A model generated the notes under the pieces. It saw only the letters and a program-made list of their open reading frames with translations, was not told the origin of the DNA and made no database searches. Made by a program: the position numbers and the translations under genes. From NCBI RefSeq assembly GCF_933775445.1, contig NC_065877.1, forward strand, positions 33,492,694 through 33,556,693: a DNA stretch of 64,000 nucleotides, given 5' to 3'. Below, one piece after another: positions 44,276 through 55,118 of this stretch. The stretch comes from Argentina anserina (taxonomy: Eukaryota; Streptophyta; Magnoliopsida; Rosales; Rosaceae). How positions within the stretch are numbered: the stretch's first letter is position 1; each line of letters opens with the position of its first letter.

Positions 44276-47069
44276 ATGGAAAAGAAACGAACAGATGACA
44301 GTGAGCCGGGTCCAGTTCCTCCACTGAGATTGGATAGATTTGGGTTTTTGAAGCAGGAACCATCTCCTGATGGCTTACCCAAGGGCAGATCAGCCTTTGA
44401 ATGTGAGAGGTACGCCGTTCCTTTCCTTTTCTCATTGGCACGGTGTAATGCTTGGATTAAATAACCTGAGCAATAATTCGTCACTTGCTTTTTACAATTT
44501 TGTTACGATTATTAACTGCAACTATTTAATTTTTTCAGGGAGGAAAGGAGGGTTAGGAAATGGAGGAAGATGATTGGAGTTGGAGGCAGTGATTGGAAAT
44601 ATTATCTTAGGAGAAAACCTCATGTTGTTAAAAGAAGAATAAGAAAAGGAATTCCTGATTGTTTAAGAGGTTTGGTGTGGCAGTTGATATCTGGAAGTCG
44701 GGATCTTTTGTTGATGAACCCTGGTGTTTATGAGGTACACTTTATTCTTGGTTTCTTATAAGTGAGTGTTGTGCCTTTTATGTTAAAGCCCAAGTAAACA
44801 GCAATTGGATCATCACATTTACTTTCAGAACTGAAGATAAAATATTAAACTGCTGCTGCCCAGGTGCATGCCTGATGCTGATTCTGTCAAGCACATATAT
44901 AATCTAATCAAACTGGTGTTGTGAAAATTGCAATCAAGTGACCATTAGCCTGTACTTCTACTTTTGCGAGCTTAGATGTGTCAGTAATTGCATGTTTTGT
45001 GTTGACCAGGGCTGAAAAGTAAGTCCAAATTCAATGTCCGAGCATTAGGGTTATGTCAAAGGCTCTCATGGTTGAATTATAAACATTAGGCTTATTACAA
45101 CAACTCTTACCCTTTGTCACTAACTAGACAAACCTCCAATTTCAAAAAGAAAGAACATGGAAAGAAAGAATGCAAATTGTAACATTCAATGAAATTAAAT
45201 TGATGATTTCAGTTAATTTAAATTGAGTACTATTTACCTGATCTAGGTTGACCGTTCTAGTTGCTGAATTTGAAAATATCACTTTTTAATCTTTGGTTTG
45301 TGAAGGATGATTAGGTCCTAGGTTGGTTGGGTTGGTGGCTGGACCCTCAAACTATTGTTTCTTATGTGTTATTATTCTTTTCACATACTGAGTTGATATT
45401 ACATCTGAACACTTTTTCCTTGTGTACATCTGCATCTTCAGTATTAATCCAAAATGCTGTTTTGTTGTTGCAGCAATTAGTAATATATGAAACATCAGCT
45501 TCAGAGCTGGATATAATTCGAGATATATCCCGCACCTTCCCTTCACATGTTTTCTTCCAGCAAAGACATGGTCCTGGTCAAAGGTCTCTCTACAATGTTT
45601 TGAAGGCATACTCTGTCTTTGACAGAGATGTCGGATATGTTCAGGTTTGACAATTTGTCTGCTCACTCTAATGCATAGTTTATGTTGCACTCCGGATAAT
45701 TTTAAATAGTTTAAAGAATGCAGGGAATGGGGTTTCTGGCTGGTCTATTGCTTCTTTATATGAGTGAGGAAGATGCATTTTGGTTACTGGTCGCATTACT
45801 CAAAGGAGCGGTCCATGCACCAATGGAAGGATTATATCAGGTGGCCTGTCTGCTATGAGTTAATCTTGACCTTAGCTTTTGGTTTGTTGGACTATTAGGA
45901 CTCTAGGTGCAAGCACTTGAGACCAACTTTAACAGAATGAAGAATGTTTTTCCCACTTTAGTCAGTCCATCCTAAGTGAGGATACACTTGATCAAATAAC
46001 CTTACCACACTCTGCATTTTTATTTGTAATTGTATTGTGATGTTTTTGGTTTCGTCTTTAACATTCTATTTGGAATTTGATTAGTTGTTCATATTGATCA
46101 TTATCTAGGTTTTTCAGTTATAAAGTAAAATCATGGTTTGTTTTACTTAGCTGGAAAACTGGGGAAATGGCTCCACTGCACTGAAAATTGATAGTTTATT
46201 CTTGTCATGTAGGTAGGTCTACCACTGGTACAACAATACCTTTTCCAGTTTGATCAGTTGGTAAGGGACCAGCTGCCAAAGTTGGGAGAGCATTTTACCG
46301 AAGAAATGATAAATCCTAGCATGTATGCAAGCCAGTGGTTCATTACAGTCTTTTCATATTCTTTTCCTTTCCATTTGGCTCTTCGAATTTGGGATGTCTT
46401 TCTCCATGAGGTTAGTTCCTTTTGTGTTTTGTCCCTCTTAGGAAGTATTATATCTCTTTGGAGCCTATAATGAATCTATTTGTATGATTTTATTTTTGCA
46501 GGGTGTTAAAATTGTTTTTAAAGTTGGTTTGGCCCTATTGAAATATTGCCACGATGATTTGGTGAGTGTATACAGTTCCTTCTGCTCCGTGTTGGTGCAA
46601 CTAAGTAAAATAATCGCCTCAATGATGTTTTTATTTTATTTTCTTATTTGGATAGGTGAAATTACCCTTTGAGAAACTTATACAAGCTTTGCGTAACTTC
46701 CCTGAGGATGCAATGGACCCCGACACTTTACTTCCAATGGCTTACTCTATCAAGGTTTTTCTTTCTGCATTTTTTTCATACATTTGGTGAAATATGTTGC
46801 TGTGATACCTCATAAAGTTGAGGACACTTCTTGAAGATACTGTGCTGTAGTTTTGATTACTTTGATTTGTTTTGCAATGCATGCTTTCCTTTGTATCTTT
46901 GTGTTGATTCTGACTTTGTTTTATAGTATGGTAAAGTTACTTTATCCTCATATTTGTATGGTTTGATGACCATTAGGTATCCAGGTGCTTGGAAGATTTG
47001 AAACATCAGTATGATAAGAAAAATGGGAAGAACCTTAAGCCTTCAAAAGATGAGAAACCGGCTGGATGA
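44276..47069 (+). CDS. TBC-domain Rab GTPase-activating protein
   Basis: RabGAP that accelerates GTP hydrolysis on Rab GTPases in membrane trafficking. Eight coding exons: 44276-44409, 44539-44734, 45474-45644, 45724-45840, 46213-46410, 46502-46561, 46656-46754 and 46977-47069. All junctions are GT-AG and the total is 355 residues. The TBC domain begins near residue 75 with RRIRKGIPDCLRGLVWQLISG. The arginine finger is in IIRDISRTFPSH (about 124-135) and the glutamine finger in GYVQGMGFLAG (Gln about 167). Both catalytic fingers are therefore intact. QWFITVFSYSFPFHLALRIWDVFLHEG is the typical second half. The tail is short, Lys-rich and disordered. The Rab target cannot be read. Candidate AtRabGAP22-like small TBC proteins are similar in layout. 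Confidence 0.93.
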
Positions 47070-49147
47070 AGACTGTTCTTATCCCATGGGAGTTAGTGCA
47101 GCTCATCATTCTTCATTCTTCTGTAGGAACTAGAGAGTCCGATTTATATAGGGCAGCTATTGTATAAAGATGTATTGACCATTGACAGTGCCATAATTAT
47201 TGTCGGATAGTTTCTTTCAAATCCAAGGTCATGAACTGCTGCCCTATTCTTTTAGAAATATATTCTGTAAGGTGCTATAGTTCTCATTGTGGAGCTAAGG
47301 ATTCCTTTATCCCCATACTGGTGGTTGCTTGTGGCGATGGATGTCCGAGCTAGGGTCCGGCTAGTTTTAGTGGAAGAAGAAAGGAGTTGCCGTAGTTGAT
47401 AGCTTTGATGTAAATGAGGCCTCAAGTACTACTCACATCTTAAACTGTGAGTTTATGTGTGCTTTCCTTGGAATATAGTTGATGAATATCAAATATAGCT
47501 TTGAATTTCATTCGGAACACACTTCTGTTTGATACATATTCATGTGTTATATCCAGCACACTGAAAAGACCTGCAAGTCGATTCGCTAGTATGGAATAAT
47601 CAAGCAAAGACAATATGGAAATCTCACTGAAATTGAAGGATCTATATGCAACTTGATTCTCTAATATGGAATCAAGCTAAGACAAGATGAAAATCTCACT
47701 CAAACTGAAGTATCTATATACAACTTGATATATTTTCTGGTCCCCAACAATCACAACTCTCCCCTCAATTCCCAAATTGCTCGTACTTATCTTATGTTTT
47801 CTTGACACAAAAAAAAATATGTTTTGTTCAAACTATAGTACACATACACGACATATAGTTGTATATAACCAAACAATTTCCATATTTCTTCGTAGACATA
47901 TCAAACCTTTGTTTACTTGACCCAAATGATCATCCAAGTTAACATGCCTTATGTATGTTTATATGCCCGAAACCTTTTCTGACTATCCTTCTAAGTTCTA
48001 AGTCATGAGCAACACACCGCTGCTGAGGTTACTTGACCCAAGAGATCACGCAAATAGACATTGATGCATTTTGAGCTTTGGCCTTGAAGAGGTTGGGGAG
48101 GTTTTTAGAGGTTGTCTTTGTGCCAATTGTGCGTTGTCAATGGCTTCAGTTATGTGTCTTCAAACCCCCAAATACAACTGGCTCTCTTCCAAGAGCCACA
48201 CAAATGTCTCACATGCAATGCGAGGCACCTAAATAAAGGCCTCTAAACCTGCTCATACGTTTTCTTTGTTGGTATATCTTTGGCTGTATTCTTTCTTAAC
48301 TGGAAATAGATTTTACAATTAAGCTTAGTCCTTAACCAAAACTCTAAAACAGGACCATAATTGGCTACTATCTATCACCTCAAAAATGTTAGTCTGATGA
48401 AAACAGTATATTGACTTCGATTAATAATTTGTTGCAAAATATGTTAGCGTTAATATCAATTAATTATGAATATCTAACTCTGCGACCCAGTCTTGCGTTG
48501 TTATCTATGCGGATATATTGTGATAATTTTCATTTCAAAACCAAATTTGAATTTCTTGAAATTAATATGATATTTGGTCATTCAAAATAAAAATGACAGT
48601 GGAATCAACATGAGGGCATGCCATACTGATTGTAGTACAAATCCGATGTACTGATGAAGTCTTAAAAATGTACATTCTCCAAAATACAGGCTCTCAGTAT
48701 AAATACCCCGTATTCTACCTCCAATTTGCAAATAATGACAAGAGCGAATATAGGGACGTGGGCCCCGTTCCATGCAAGACAAGCGTGGAATGGATCGAGA
48801 ACAAGGCAAAATGACAAAAAAGGACAGCTCAGAGCATCAGAAATCCGGTCCCTCTATCCCTAATTGATTCCACACTCAAAAACAAAACCACATCATCTTC
48901 CTTATCGTACTGCCACGTGTTCGACCTAGTCTCTCCCCCTCCGCACCCGATAATACCCCTCCCCACTCCCCACGGCGTCGTTTCGCCGCGGCCCCCCCTG
49001 ACTCGATGCCGTGTAGTACTCTGCCACCTGAAAAAACGCGGAAGGGTAGAATCGTCAAAGAGGTGAAATCACAGTTGTTAGGCGAATACAGAATGGCACT
49101 TACCGCAAATAAAGCCAAGTTTAGTGGCAAACACGCTTTGGTTTGGC
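47070..49147. other. Intergenic region
   Basis: Holds the TBC gene 3' region and the SAMDC promoter. At about 47582-47725 a stretch of some 70 bases (TAGTATGGAATAATCAAGCA through AAATCTCACTGAAATTGAAG) is duplicated in tandem with changes. The interval 48850-49050 is CT/GC-rich promoter. No other gene was recognised. Confidence 0.4.
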
Positions 49148-50019
49148 TATATAAACTCTGCTCACAAGTCTCCCCGGGCTTCACGAAAAACAAAGAAACG
49201 AATTGTCTAATTTCTCTCTCATAATTATTTTCGTGAGCCTCTCAGAGATTTTCCAGTTAGGGTTTTCGTTTATCTTCATCGCCGTCCCTATTTTTGCAAT
49301 CTTTAGGTTTGTTTTCGCACCTCGGTTTTGAATTTCGTTGTTTCGATTTTGAATTGTTCTCTCATTATAATGAATTGGATTTGAATTTTGCAGGTTTTGA
49401 TTTCGAGGTTATAAAAAAGAGGGGGTCTTCGGAGGGGTTGTGGATTTGGTTAAATATAATTCGAAATTTGTAAGTTCGTGTTCTTGAGATTATTGTTCTG
49501 TGAGATTTAATTTAATCTGTGTGATATTTGAGAAATAATAATTTTTGTTTTATATTTGTTTAGGGATTTGTTATGGTGTGGATTTATGAATGTGTCTGAA
49601 TTGTGTGTGGGAATAGCGTTATAGCCGTAGCTGTAATCTTTATTCTATCTCAAGATATCATTTAGGTTTTTTGTTTTGTATAAAATGTTAAAGGAAACCT
49701 TTATCTTTTGAGCAATTTGTATGGTTTGATTGTAAGATGCCATTTGGACCCTTATAGAGGGTTTCAGATTTGTTTCTATTGTGCAATTTATAGGTTATAT
49801 TTTGGCCGTTATTCTTGTGGTTATGTTTATGCGGCGCCACCTGAGTTGTATCAATTCGGTATAGATGTATGTTATGATTGTTATCACTCTAGATTCTGAA
49901 TATCTGATGCTATGGCTTCTTGGTTATGTACAATTGATGTTAACATTTTTTTGGGTCTCCTGTTAGTCCCGGGCATGCGGTGCTGACTCTTGGGTTGATT
50001 TGTTTACAGATATAACTGA
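49148..50019 (+). promoter_or_regulatory. SAMDC TATA box and intron-containing leader
   Basis: TATATAAA lies at 49148-49155. The transcript should start about 30 bases later and run through a TC-rich leader (TTTCTCTCTC). One or more leader introns are likely, ending at the TTTACAG acceptor near 50008, just before the uORFs. A long 5' leader of this kind is typical of plant S-adenosylmethionine decarboxylase genes. Confidence 0.6.
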
Positions 50020-50028
50020 ATGAGCTAA
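50020..50028 (+). CDS. SAMDC tiny upstream ORF
   Basis: ATG AGC TAA encodes a dipeptide (Met-Ser). Its stop overlaps the ATG of the next uORF by one base (the final A at 50028). This one-nucleotide overlap is the conserved arrangement in plant SAMDC leaders, where the tiny uORF steers ribosomes away from the repressive small uORF when polyamines are low. It is far too short for general ORF detection. Confidence 0.9.
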   Translation: MS

Positions 50029-50278
50029 TGGAGTCTAAGGGTGGGAAAAAGAAGTCTAGCAGTAGTAAATCCTCATTATTCTACGAAGCTCCCCTCGGAT
50101 ACAGCATTGAAGACGTCAGGCCTCACGGTGGAATCAAGAAGTTCAGATCAGCTGCTTACTCTAACGTAAGTTTTGGTTGTGCTTTCTTGATGTATGCATT
50201 TCTTGGTTTGTCTTGTATATATGGAGTTTAATTTTTTCTTGTTGTGGTTCTGTGCAGTGCGTGCGAAAGCCATCCTGA
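50028..50278 (+). CDS. SAMDC conserved small upstream ORF
   Basis: Conserved-peptide uORF of the SAMDC leader. The exons 50028-50165 and 50258-50278 give 52 residues. It starts MESKGGKKKSSSSKSS, continues LFYEAPLGYSIEDVRPHGG and KKFRSAAYSN, and after the intron ends CVRKPS. The nascent peptide is known to stall ribosomes at its stop codon when polyamines are high, lowering SAMDC translation. The 92-base intron (GTAAGT to TGCAG) splits the coding only six codons before the stop, so the regulatory tail depends on splicing; retention would change it to VSFGCAF. Length and sequence fit the family closely. Confidence 0.95.
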
Positions 50279-50428
50279 GTTCTGCTAAGAGTTCACATAG
50301 CCCCTTAAGATCGTTAATACTGCATTCTATATTTAGTATAGTTCTATTACTTCTCTCAGTCTTCTCTCGTTCTCCTCTTGTTCTCCTTTCATCTGCTGTT
50401 GCATCGTCGTGAAGTTTAATAATTCGAG

Positions 50429-51547
50429 ATGGCTGTACCGGTTTCTGCAATTGGATTTGAAGGATATGAAAAGAGGCTCGAGGTCTGTTTCTTCGAGCCA
50501 GGGCTGTTTGCTGACCCTAGAGGCATGGGTCTCCGCTTATTGTCAAAAGATCAAATTGATGAGATTCTGAAACCAGCTGAATGCACCATTGTTTCATCCC
50601 TGTCGAATGATGATCTGGACTCGTATGTCCTTTCAGAATCTAGCCTATTTGTGTATCCGTACAAAGTTATCATCAAAACTTGCGGGACAACGAAACTGCT
50701 TTGCTCAATTCCTGCCATTCTTAAGTTGGCAGAGACTCTCTCACTCGCCGTGAGATCCGTGAGGTACTCTCGTGGGAGCTTCATATTTCCTGGTGCTCAG
50801 CCTTCCCCACACCGGAGCTTTTCAGAGGAAGTAGCTGTCCTTGATGGGCATTTCGGAAAGCTTGGGTTGGCAAGCAGAGCCTACGTTATGGGTAGCCCTG
50901 GCAAATCTCAGAAATGGCATGTTTACTCTGCCTCAGCTGAATTGGCAAGTTTATTCTGGGGAACACGCCCCTCAGGCCCTACCTACACTCTCGAGATGTG
51001 CATGACTGGCTTGGACAGGAAGAAGGCCTCTGTGTTTTACAAGACAAATGCAAGTTCAGCTGCTATTGTGACTGAGGATTCTGGCATCAGGAAGATTCTC
51101 CCAAAATCTGAAATATGTGATTTTGAGTTTGATCCTTGCGGGTACTCTATGAACTCCATTGAAGGGGATGCAGTTTCTACCATTCATGTGACACCTGAGG
51201 ACGGTTTCAGCTATGCTAGCTTTGAAACTGTGGGCTACAACTTTAAGGATGTGAACTTGACCCATCTGATCGAGAGGGTTTTGGATTGTTTCAAACCAGC
51301 TGAGTTCTCTGTTTCTCTGCATTCCACAATTGCTGCAAGTGAAGAACTCCAGTTTCCTCTGGAATTGAGTGGGTACTGTTGCGGATCTACAAACTACGAA
51401 GGGCTGGGTCTAGGAGGTGCAGTCATCTACCACAGCTTTGTCAAAGACGATACTTCTCAATCTCCAAGGTCTATTCTGAAATGCTGCTGGAGCGAGGACG
51501 AGAAGGACGAGGAAGTTGAAGAGAAAGTTCTGAGCATGAAGAACTAG
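50429..51547 (+). CDS. SAMDC: S-adenosylmethionine decarboxylase proenzyme
   Basis: Cytosolic AdoMet decarboxylase makes decarboxylated SAM, the aminopropyl donor for spermidine and spermine. It is a single coding exon of 372 residues. The proenzyme cleaves itself in [15 protein letters not shown] between Glu70 and Ser71, leaving a pyruvoyl group on the larger chain. The start [19 protein letters not shown] contains the conserved acidic active-site segment. [38 protein letters not shown] and [15 protein letters not shown] are family blocks. The acidic C terminus ([11 protein letters not shown]) is disordered. The start lies 150 bases after the small uORF stop. Translation is expected to be controlled by polyamines through the two uORFs. 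Consumption of SAM links it only loosely to the OMT genes. Confidence 0.97.
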   Translation: MAVPVSAIGFEGYEKRLEVCFFEPGLFADPRGMGLRLLSKDQIDEILKPAECTIVSSLSNDDLDSYVLSESSLFVYPYKVIIKTCGTTKLLCSIPAILKLAETLSLAVRSVRYSRGSFIFPGAQPSPHRSFSEEVAVLDGHFGKLGLASRAYVMGSPGKSQKWHVYSASAELASLFWGTRPSGPTYTLEMCMTGLDRKKASVFYKTNASSAAIVTEDSGIRKILPKSEICDFEFDPCGYSMNSIEGDAVSTIHVTPEDGFSYASFETVGYNFKDVNLTHLIERVLDCFKPAEFSVSLHSTIAASEELQFPLELSGYCCGSTNYEGLGLGGAVIYHSFVKDDTSQSPRSILKCCWSEDEKDEEVEEKVLSMKN

Positions 51548-52180
51548 TGTGTTTTTCTTTTTATGGTAATGAATAAATTAATTGTCATGGGGGCATATGA
51601 TAATGTAGTAAGGTATTAGTATTTTCCATTGTGAATAAAAATGGATCTCTAATGATCCATTGTCCTCTCCTCCTCGATTCAGGAGTCTAGGGCCAGTTTT
51701 AAGATAATTTTTACATGAAACAGTTTCTCGTGTTAATGATATTGTGATGTATGAGATATATGCAATTTTGCAGAGTTCTTGTAACCTAATTACGCTCATA
51801 CAGGTCATCTGAGATGTTATTGCCAGCGAATGTTTTTTCACTTTGTTAGAAGTTGTTGGGCTCTATGCAAGTATCTTTGAGGAGTATAGATTTGAACTAG
51901 AGAAAGCAACCACCATATTTGACTAAAATGTGGAAGAAACCAAACATGCACATATCATGGAAGAGATCAACTGGTACGATGCATTGCATTGATTCGAAAT
52001 AGTGGAGAAGCTGTCCTGGGCAATTCTCTTCGACGAAAGGTAAACAAGCCATCCAGACGTGACCAAATTATGATTCCTCAATTTTTCGAAGTGGGGTATT
52101 AATCAAAAAAAAAAAAAAAAAGCTTTCTGATACATACTGAAGCAATATGAGCGTTCTATTAAATTACTGGACTTTGTGGG
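51548..52180. other. SAMDC 3' region and spacer
   Basis: 3' untranslated region and AT-rich spacer. Contains an A-run at about 52105-52122. No gene was recognised. Confidence 0.4.
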
Positions 52181-52530
52181 TTACCAAGGATGCCAATTAC
52201 ACTGCTGAGAACAAGTCTAATGGCTTAGCATTCGGGAAAAAACGATTCGTTTTCGGCTCATAGGAGGAGTATGGTCTTATAGTAAGGTTTGAGTTTGCTT
52301 GCGGCTCTTTATCGTATACCCTTTTTTATCCTGCTCAAATTTGTTCTAAAAATCTGAAGCATCACACTTTCTGCAAGGACAGACATATTAGAATACTTTC
52401 TTTACTTGAACCATTTCACCAACAAGAACGAATATATTCCCTCACCAACGTCACTAAAATTTCTTAAGAGTATAAGAGAAGTGCACTACAAGCACATGTA
52501 ATAAGCCGGTACGGTGCATACTCATAATTG
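52181..52530 (-). pseudogene. Relic copy of the RRP7 3' exon region
   Basis: This 350-bp stretch aligns by eye with 54960-55375. Shared wording includes ACCAAGGAT..CAATTACACTG, TTTTTATCCTGCTCAAATTTG, TTTCTGCAAGGACA and, near the end, AGCACATG.AATGAGCC-like text followed by CATACTCATAAT. On the minus strand it corresponds to the last RRP7 exon (GCTTCAGA...AAATTTGAGCAGGATAAAAA) but has indels that break the frame. It indicates an old tandem duplication downstream of RRP7. Confidence 0.75.
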
Positions 52531-52659
52531 GAGTTTTTTTTTCTTTTCTTTTTTATCAAATGATGATTTTCTTACAATACCAAGACAATGTAAACTTTGC
52601 AATCTGGTTGGCTTTCCATTTATATATGTAGCATTCCTAGCATCTATATTGTTATTTTG

Positions 52660-53045
52660 GAGTCCAATAAATGATGCATACATAGTGAAAAACAACATTG
52701 GACATGGGCGATGCAAATTAATTTTTTGCCTAGTTCGTTCATGCAAGAGATCGAGTTTCACTTATATTGATATATAAATTAGCGGCAAAATATATAGCAT
52801 TAATTTAATGACAAGTCATAAATAGTTATAATCTAGAGTCCAAAAAATGATGCATACAAAGAGTGAAGAAAAAAAAAACATTAGACATGGATGATGCAAA
52901 TTAGTTTTTTGCCTAGCTCGTTCATGCAAAGAGATCAAGTTCCACATATTGATATATAGATTTGGTGCAATATATATCATTAATTTGATGACGAGTCATG
53001 AAGAGTTATATTCTGGAGTGATAAATGACACGTACAGAGAATGAA
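52660..53045. repeat. Tandem repeat, about 178-bp period
   Basis: Two and a partial third unit. GAGTCCAATAAATGATGCAT begins near 52660, with a counterpart GAGTCCAAAAAATGATGCAT near 52836, and both contain TTGCCTAG.TCGTTCATGCAA and GATATATA. A shortened third start (GGAGTGATAAATGACACGTA) lies near 53015. It is AT-rich and non-coding; origin unknown. Confidence 0.85.
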
Positions 53046-53320
53046 ATAAAACATCGATCAATTAAATCAATCACACCATCAATCACGACATCAGTCGATA
53101 TTCTGATTATTGTTTATATTCAACCATACCCTGAAATTTAGAATTTTATAATTTCTTCTTCAGATTTAATCATGACCATCAGATAAGATATAATCGCTCA
53201 AGTCAGATCCGATCTTAAACTCCCAATTCTTTTTATTTAGCTTTTCTCCTTCTTCTCTTGCCTCTCAACATAGGTCGTATACGTCACCAGAAATTGTAGT
53301 TTGATCCTAACTTTCAATGA
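53046..53320. other. Intergenic spacer
   Basis: AT-rich; ATCAATCA-type short repeats near 53055-53095. Nothing else recognised. Confidence 0.3.
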
Positions 53321-53324
53321 CTTC

Positions 53325-53835
53325 CTTCCAGTTTTTTTTTGGGTAACGGTGAAAGAAGTAGCACATCACTCTTCACCGAAGTTTTATGAACAAAAAAAAA
53401 TACAAAACAAGGGGGACTTAATTAAGCCAAAACCTTGCAAGAAAGAAAGAACGAACTAGGCAAAAAAAAAATCACTTGTCCCTTTAAACTAAGCAAAACA
53501 CCCACTAGAAAACAAAGCTGACATAAAGGAAACAAACTCAGGAGCAAGCTAACCCCCATGAAAGAAAACTCTAGAGGAAGCATCTAAGCCAAAGGGCCAA
53601 CGTATGAAGTTAGGCAAAGTATCTCACAACAAATCACAGTTGGACGCACCATAATTAGCAAGAACATCAGCTACTGCATTTCCTTCGCGGAAAGTATGAC
53701 ACTCTCTATCGCATTTGATCAGTAAGAAACATAGTATTTCTCCACAGAGTACGAAGACACCAAGGAACCATGGATGGAATGGAAAAGTAAAGCACAACCA
53801 ACAAATAATCAGTTGGATTGCCAATCTTTATTCTA
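53325..53835 (-). pseudogene. LINE 3' relic with RNase H-like end
   Basis: On the minus strand CHTFREGNAVADVLANYGASNCDLL is the C-terminal part of the RNase H-like domain of plant LINEs (compare HIYREANGVTDRLAHLA at 11690-12190). The T-rich run at 53327-53340 is its poly-A tail read backwards, with about 280 bases of 3' untranslated region between. It is 5'-truncated and not functional. Confidence 0.7.
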
Positions 53836-53837
53836 AG

Positions 53838-54248
53838 CAATACTAGGCCGACCCACCCAATCCCTTCTAGCTATTTCAATGATATACAATATAATACAGT
53901 ATTGATCAATTATCTTTGTTTTTGTGTTGCTCGACATCTTATCTTGCTCTACATATACATGATGTATACAAGAGCAGTTCCACCAATGGGGTAAAAACAT
54001 GGTTTGGAGTAGTTTTTGGACAAAAAAAAAGATCCACTGTGTTAAAATTAATTGGGGTAATTAGTAGTTCCAGATGACCGGGTTAAGAGCTGGGGCAATT
54101 CTTAATTAACCCATGTCTTGGTCTGGACCAATTGTGATGCAGGCCCCTCAATTTGGATGAACAGTGTATTTAATCTGGGTTGAAAATTATTTAATCCACT
54201 CAAAATGAGTGCATTTGCTCTGATCAATACTAGGCCGACCCACCCAAT
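53838..54248. repeat. Exact 24-bp direct repeats flanking about 363 bp
   Basis: The 24 bases at 53838-53861 (core TACTAGGCCGACCCACCCAA) recur without change at 54225-54248. Between them lies a MITE-like element at about 53971-54221, whose ends AGAGCAGTTCCAC and, on the other strand, AGAGCAAATGCAC are inverted copies. Confidence 0.8.
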
Positions 54249-55118
54249 TCTACGACATGCATACTTCCTTCGGCTGGAAGCTAATTTGATTCCATTACGA
54301 TCATCATTTGCCTCTTGGTTTCTCATTTTCTTATTTCGTTTTACAAGGGTGTGATATCAAGCAAACCAAAGATGTTTTGACGTTAAGAATCAAATTTATC
54401 GCTCATGCCCACCAGCTAATAAGATGTCACATGTCACTTTCTTTTTTATAATCTAACAAAAGTTAGCTATTTTATGTTTTACGTTTGTAATTTTTATTTC
54501 ATCTAATTCTGATTAAACAACTAATTTTATTATTCTAATTAATATGACAATAACTATTCAGTCTTTTTTTTTTTTAAGATTGTGTTTTGTTCATTTTTTC
54601 TTTTTTGAAAGTGAGTTAACCCAACCCAAGCTCATTTCCCTTGCATATATGTGTGTCATGCATTATATTATGAACTCTTATATTATTGAACTAGATAAAA
54701 AAAAACCAAAAGTTTATTGGGGATATGTAATGCGAGGAGTCTTATAGCTTGAGCGATCAATTTGAATACTATCTATTTAGATTGAGTTAATTAGACTTAG
54801 AGGAAATAATAAATTATAAAAGTAAAACAAAAAAAAGCTTTGTTAGATTATAGGAAAAAAAGAGACATGACTTCTTGTTAGAAGGCGGGCATGGGGCGGA
54901 CATACCAGAAGTGGGCGACAAATTTGCTTCATTGACTGTATATAAGTTCGTGACATTAACAGTTAATAAACTACCAAGGATTTCAATTACACTGCTGAAA
55001 ACAAGTTGAGGAAACAATATCAGAGGTCAAGAATTGTCATCGAGTATGCCTCTACGATTATTGCTCAACAATATTCAGGAGAAAAACAATTTATTCTCGG
55101 CTGGTATTAATCAGGCAT
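54249..55118. other. Intergenic spacer and RRP7 3' region
   Basis: AT-rich with several poly-T and poly-A runs (for example 54565-54577). No gene recognised. The part from about 54960 is the 3' flank of RRP7 and the template of the relic at 52181-52530. Confidence 0.4.
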
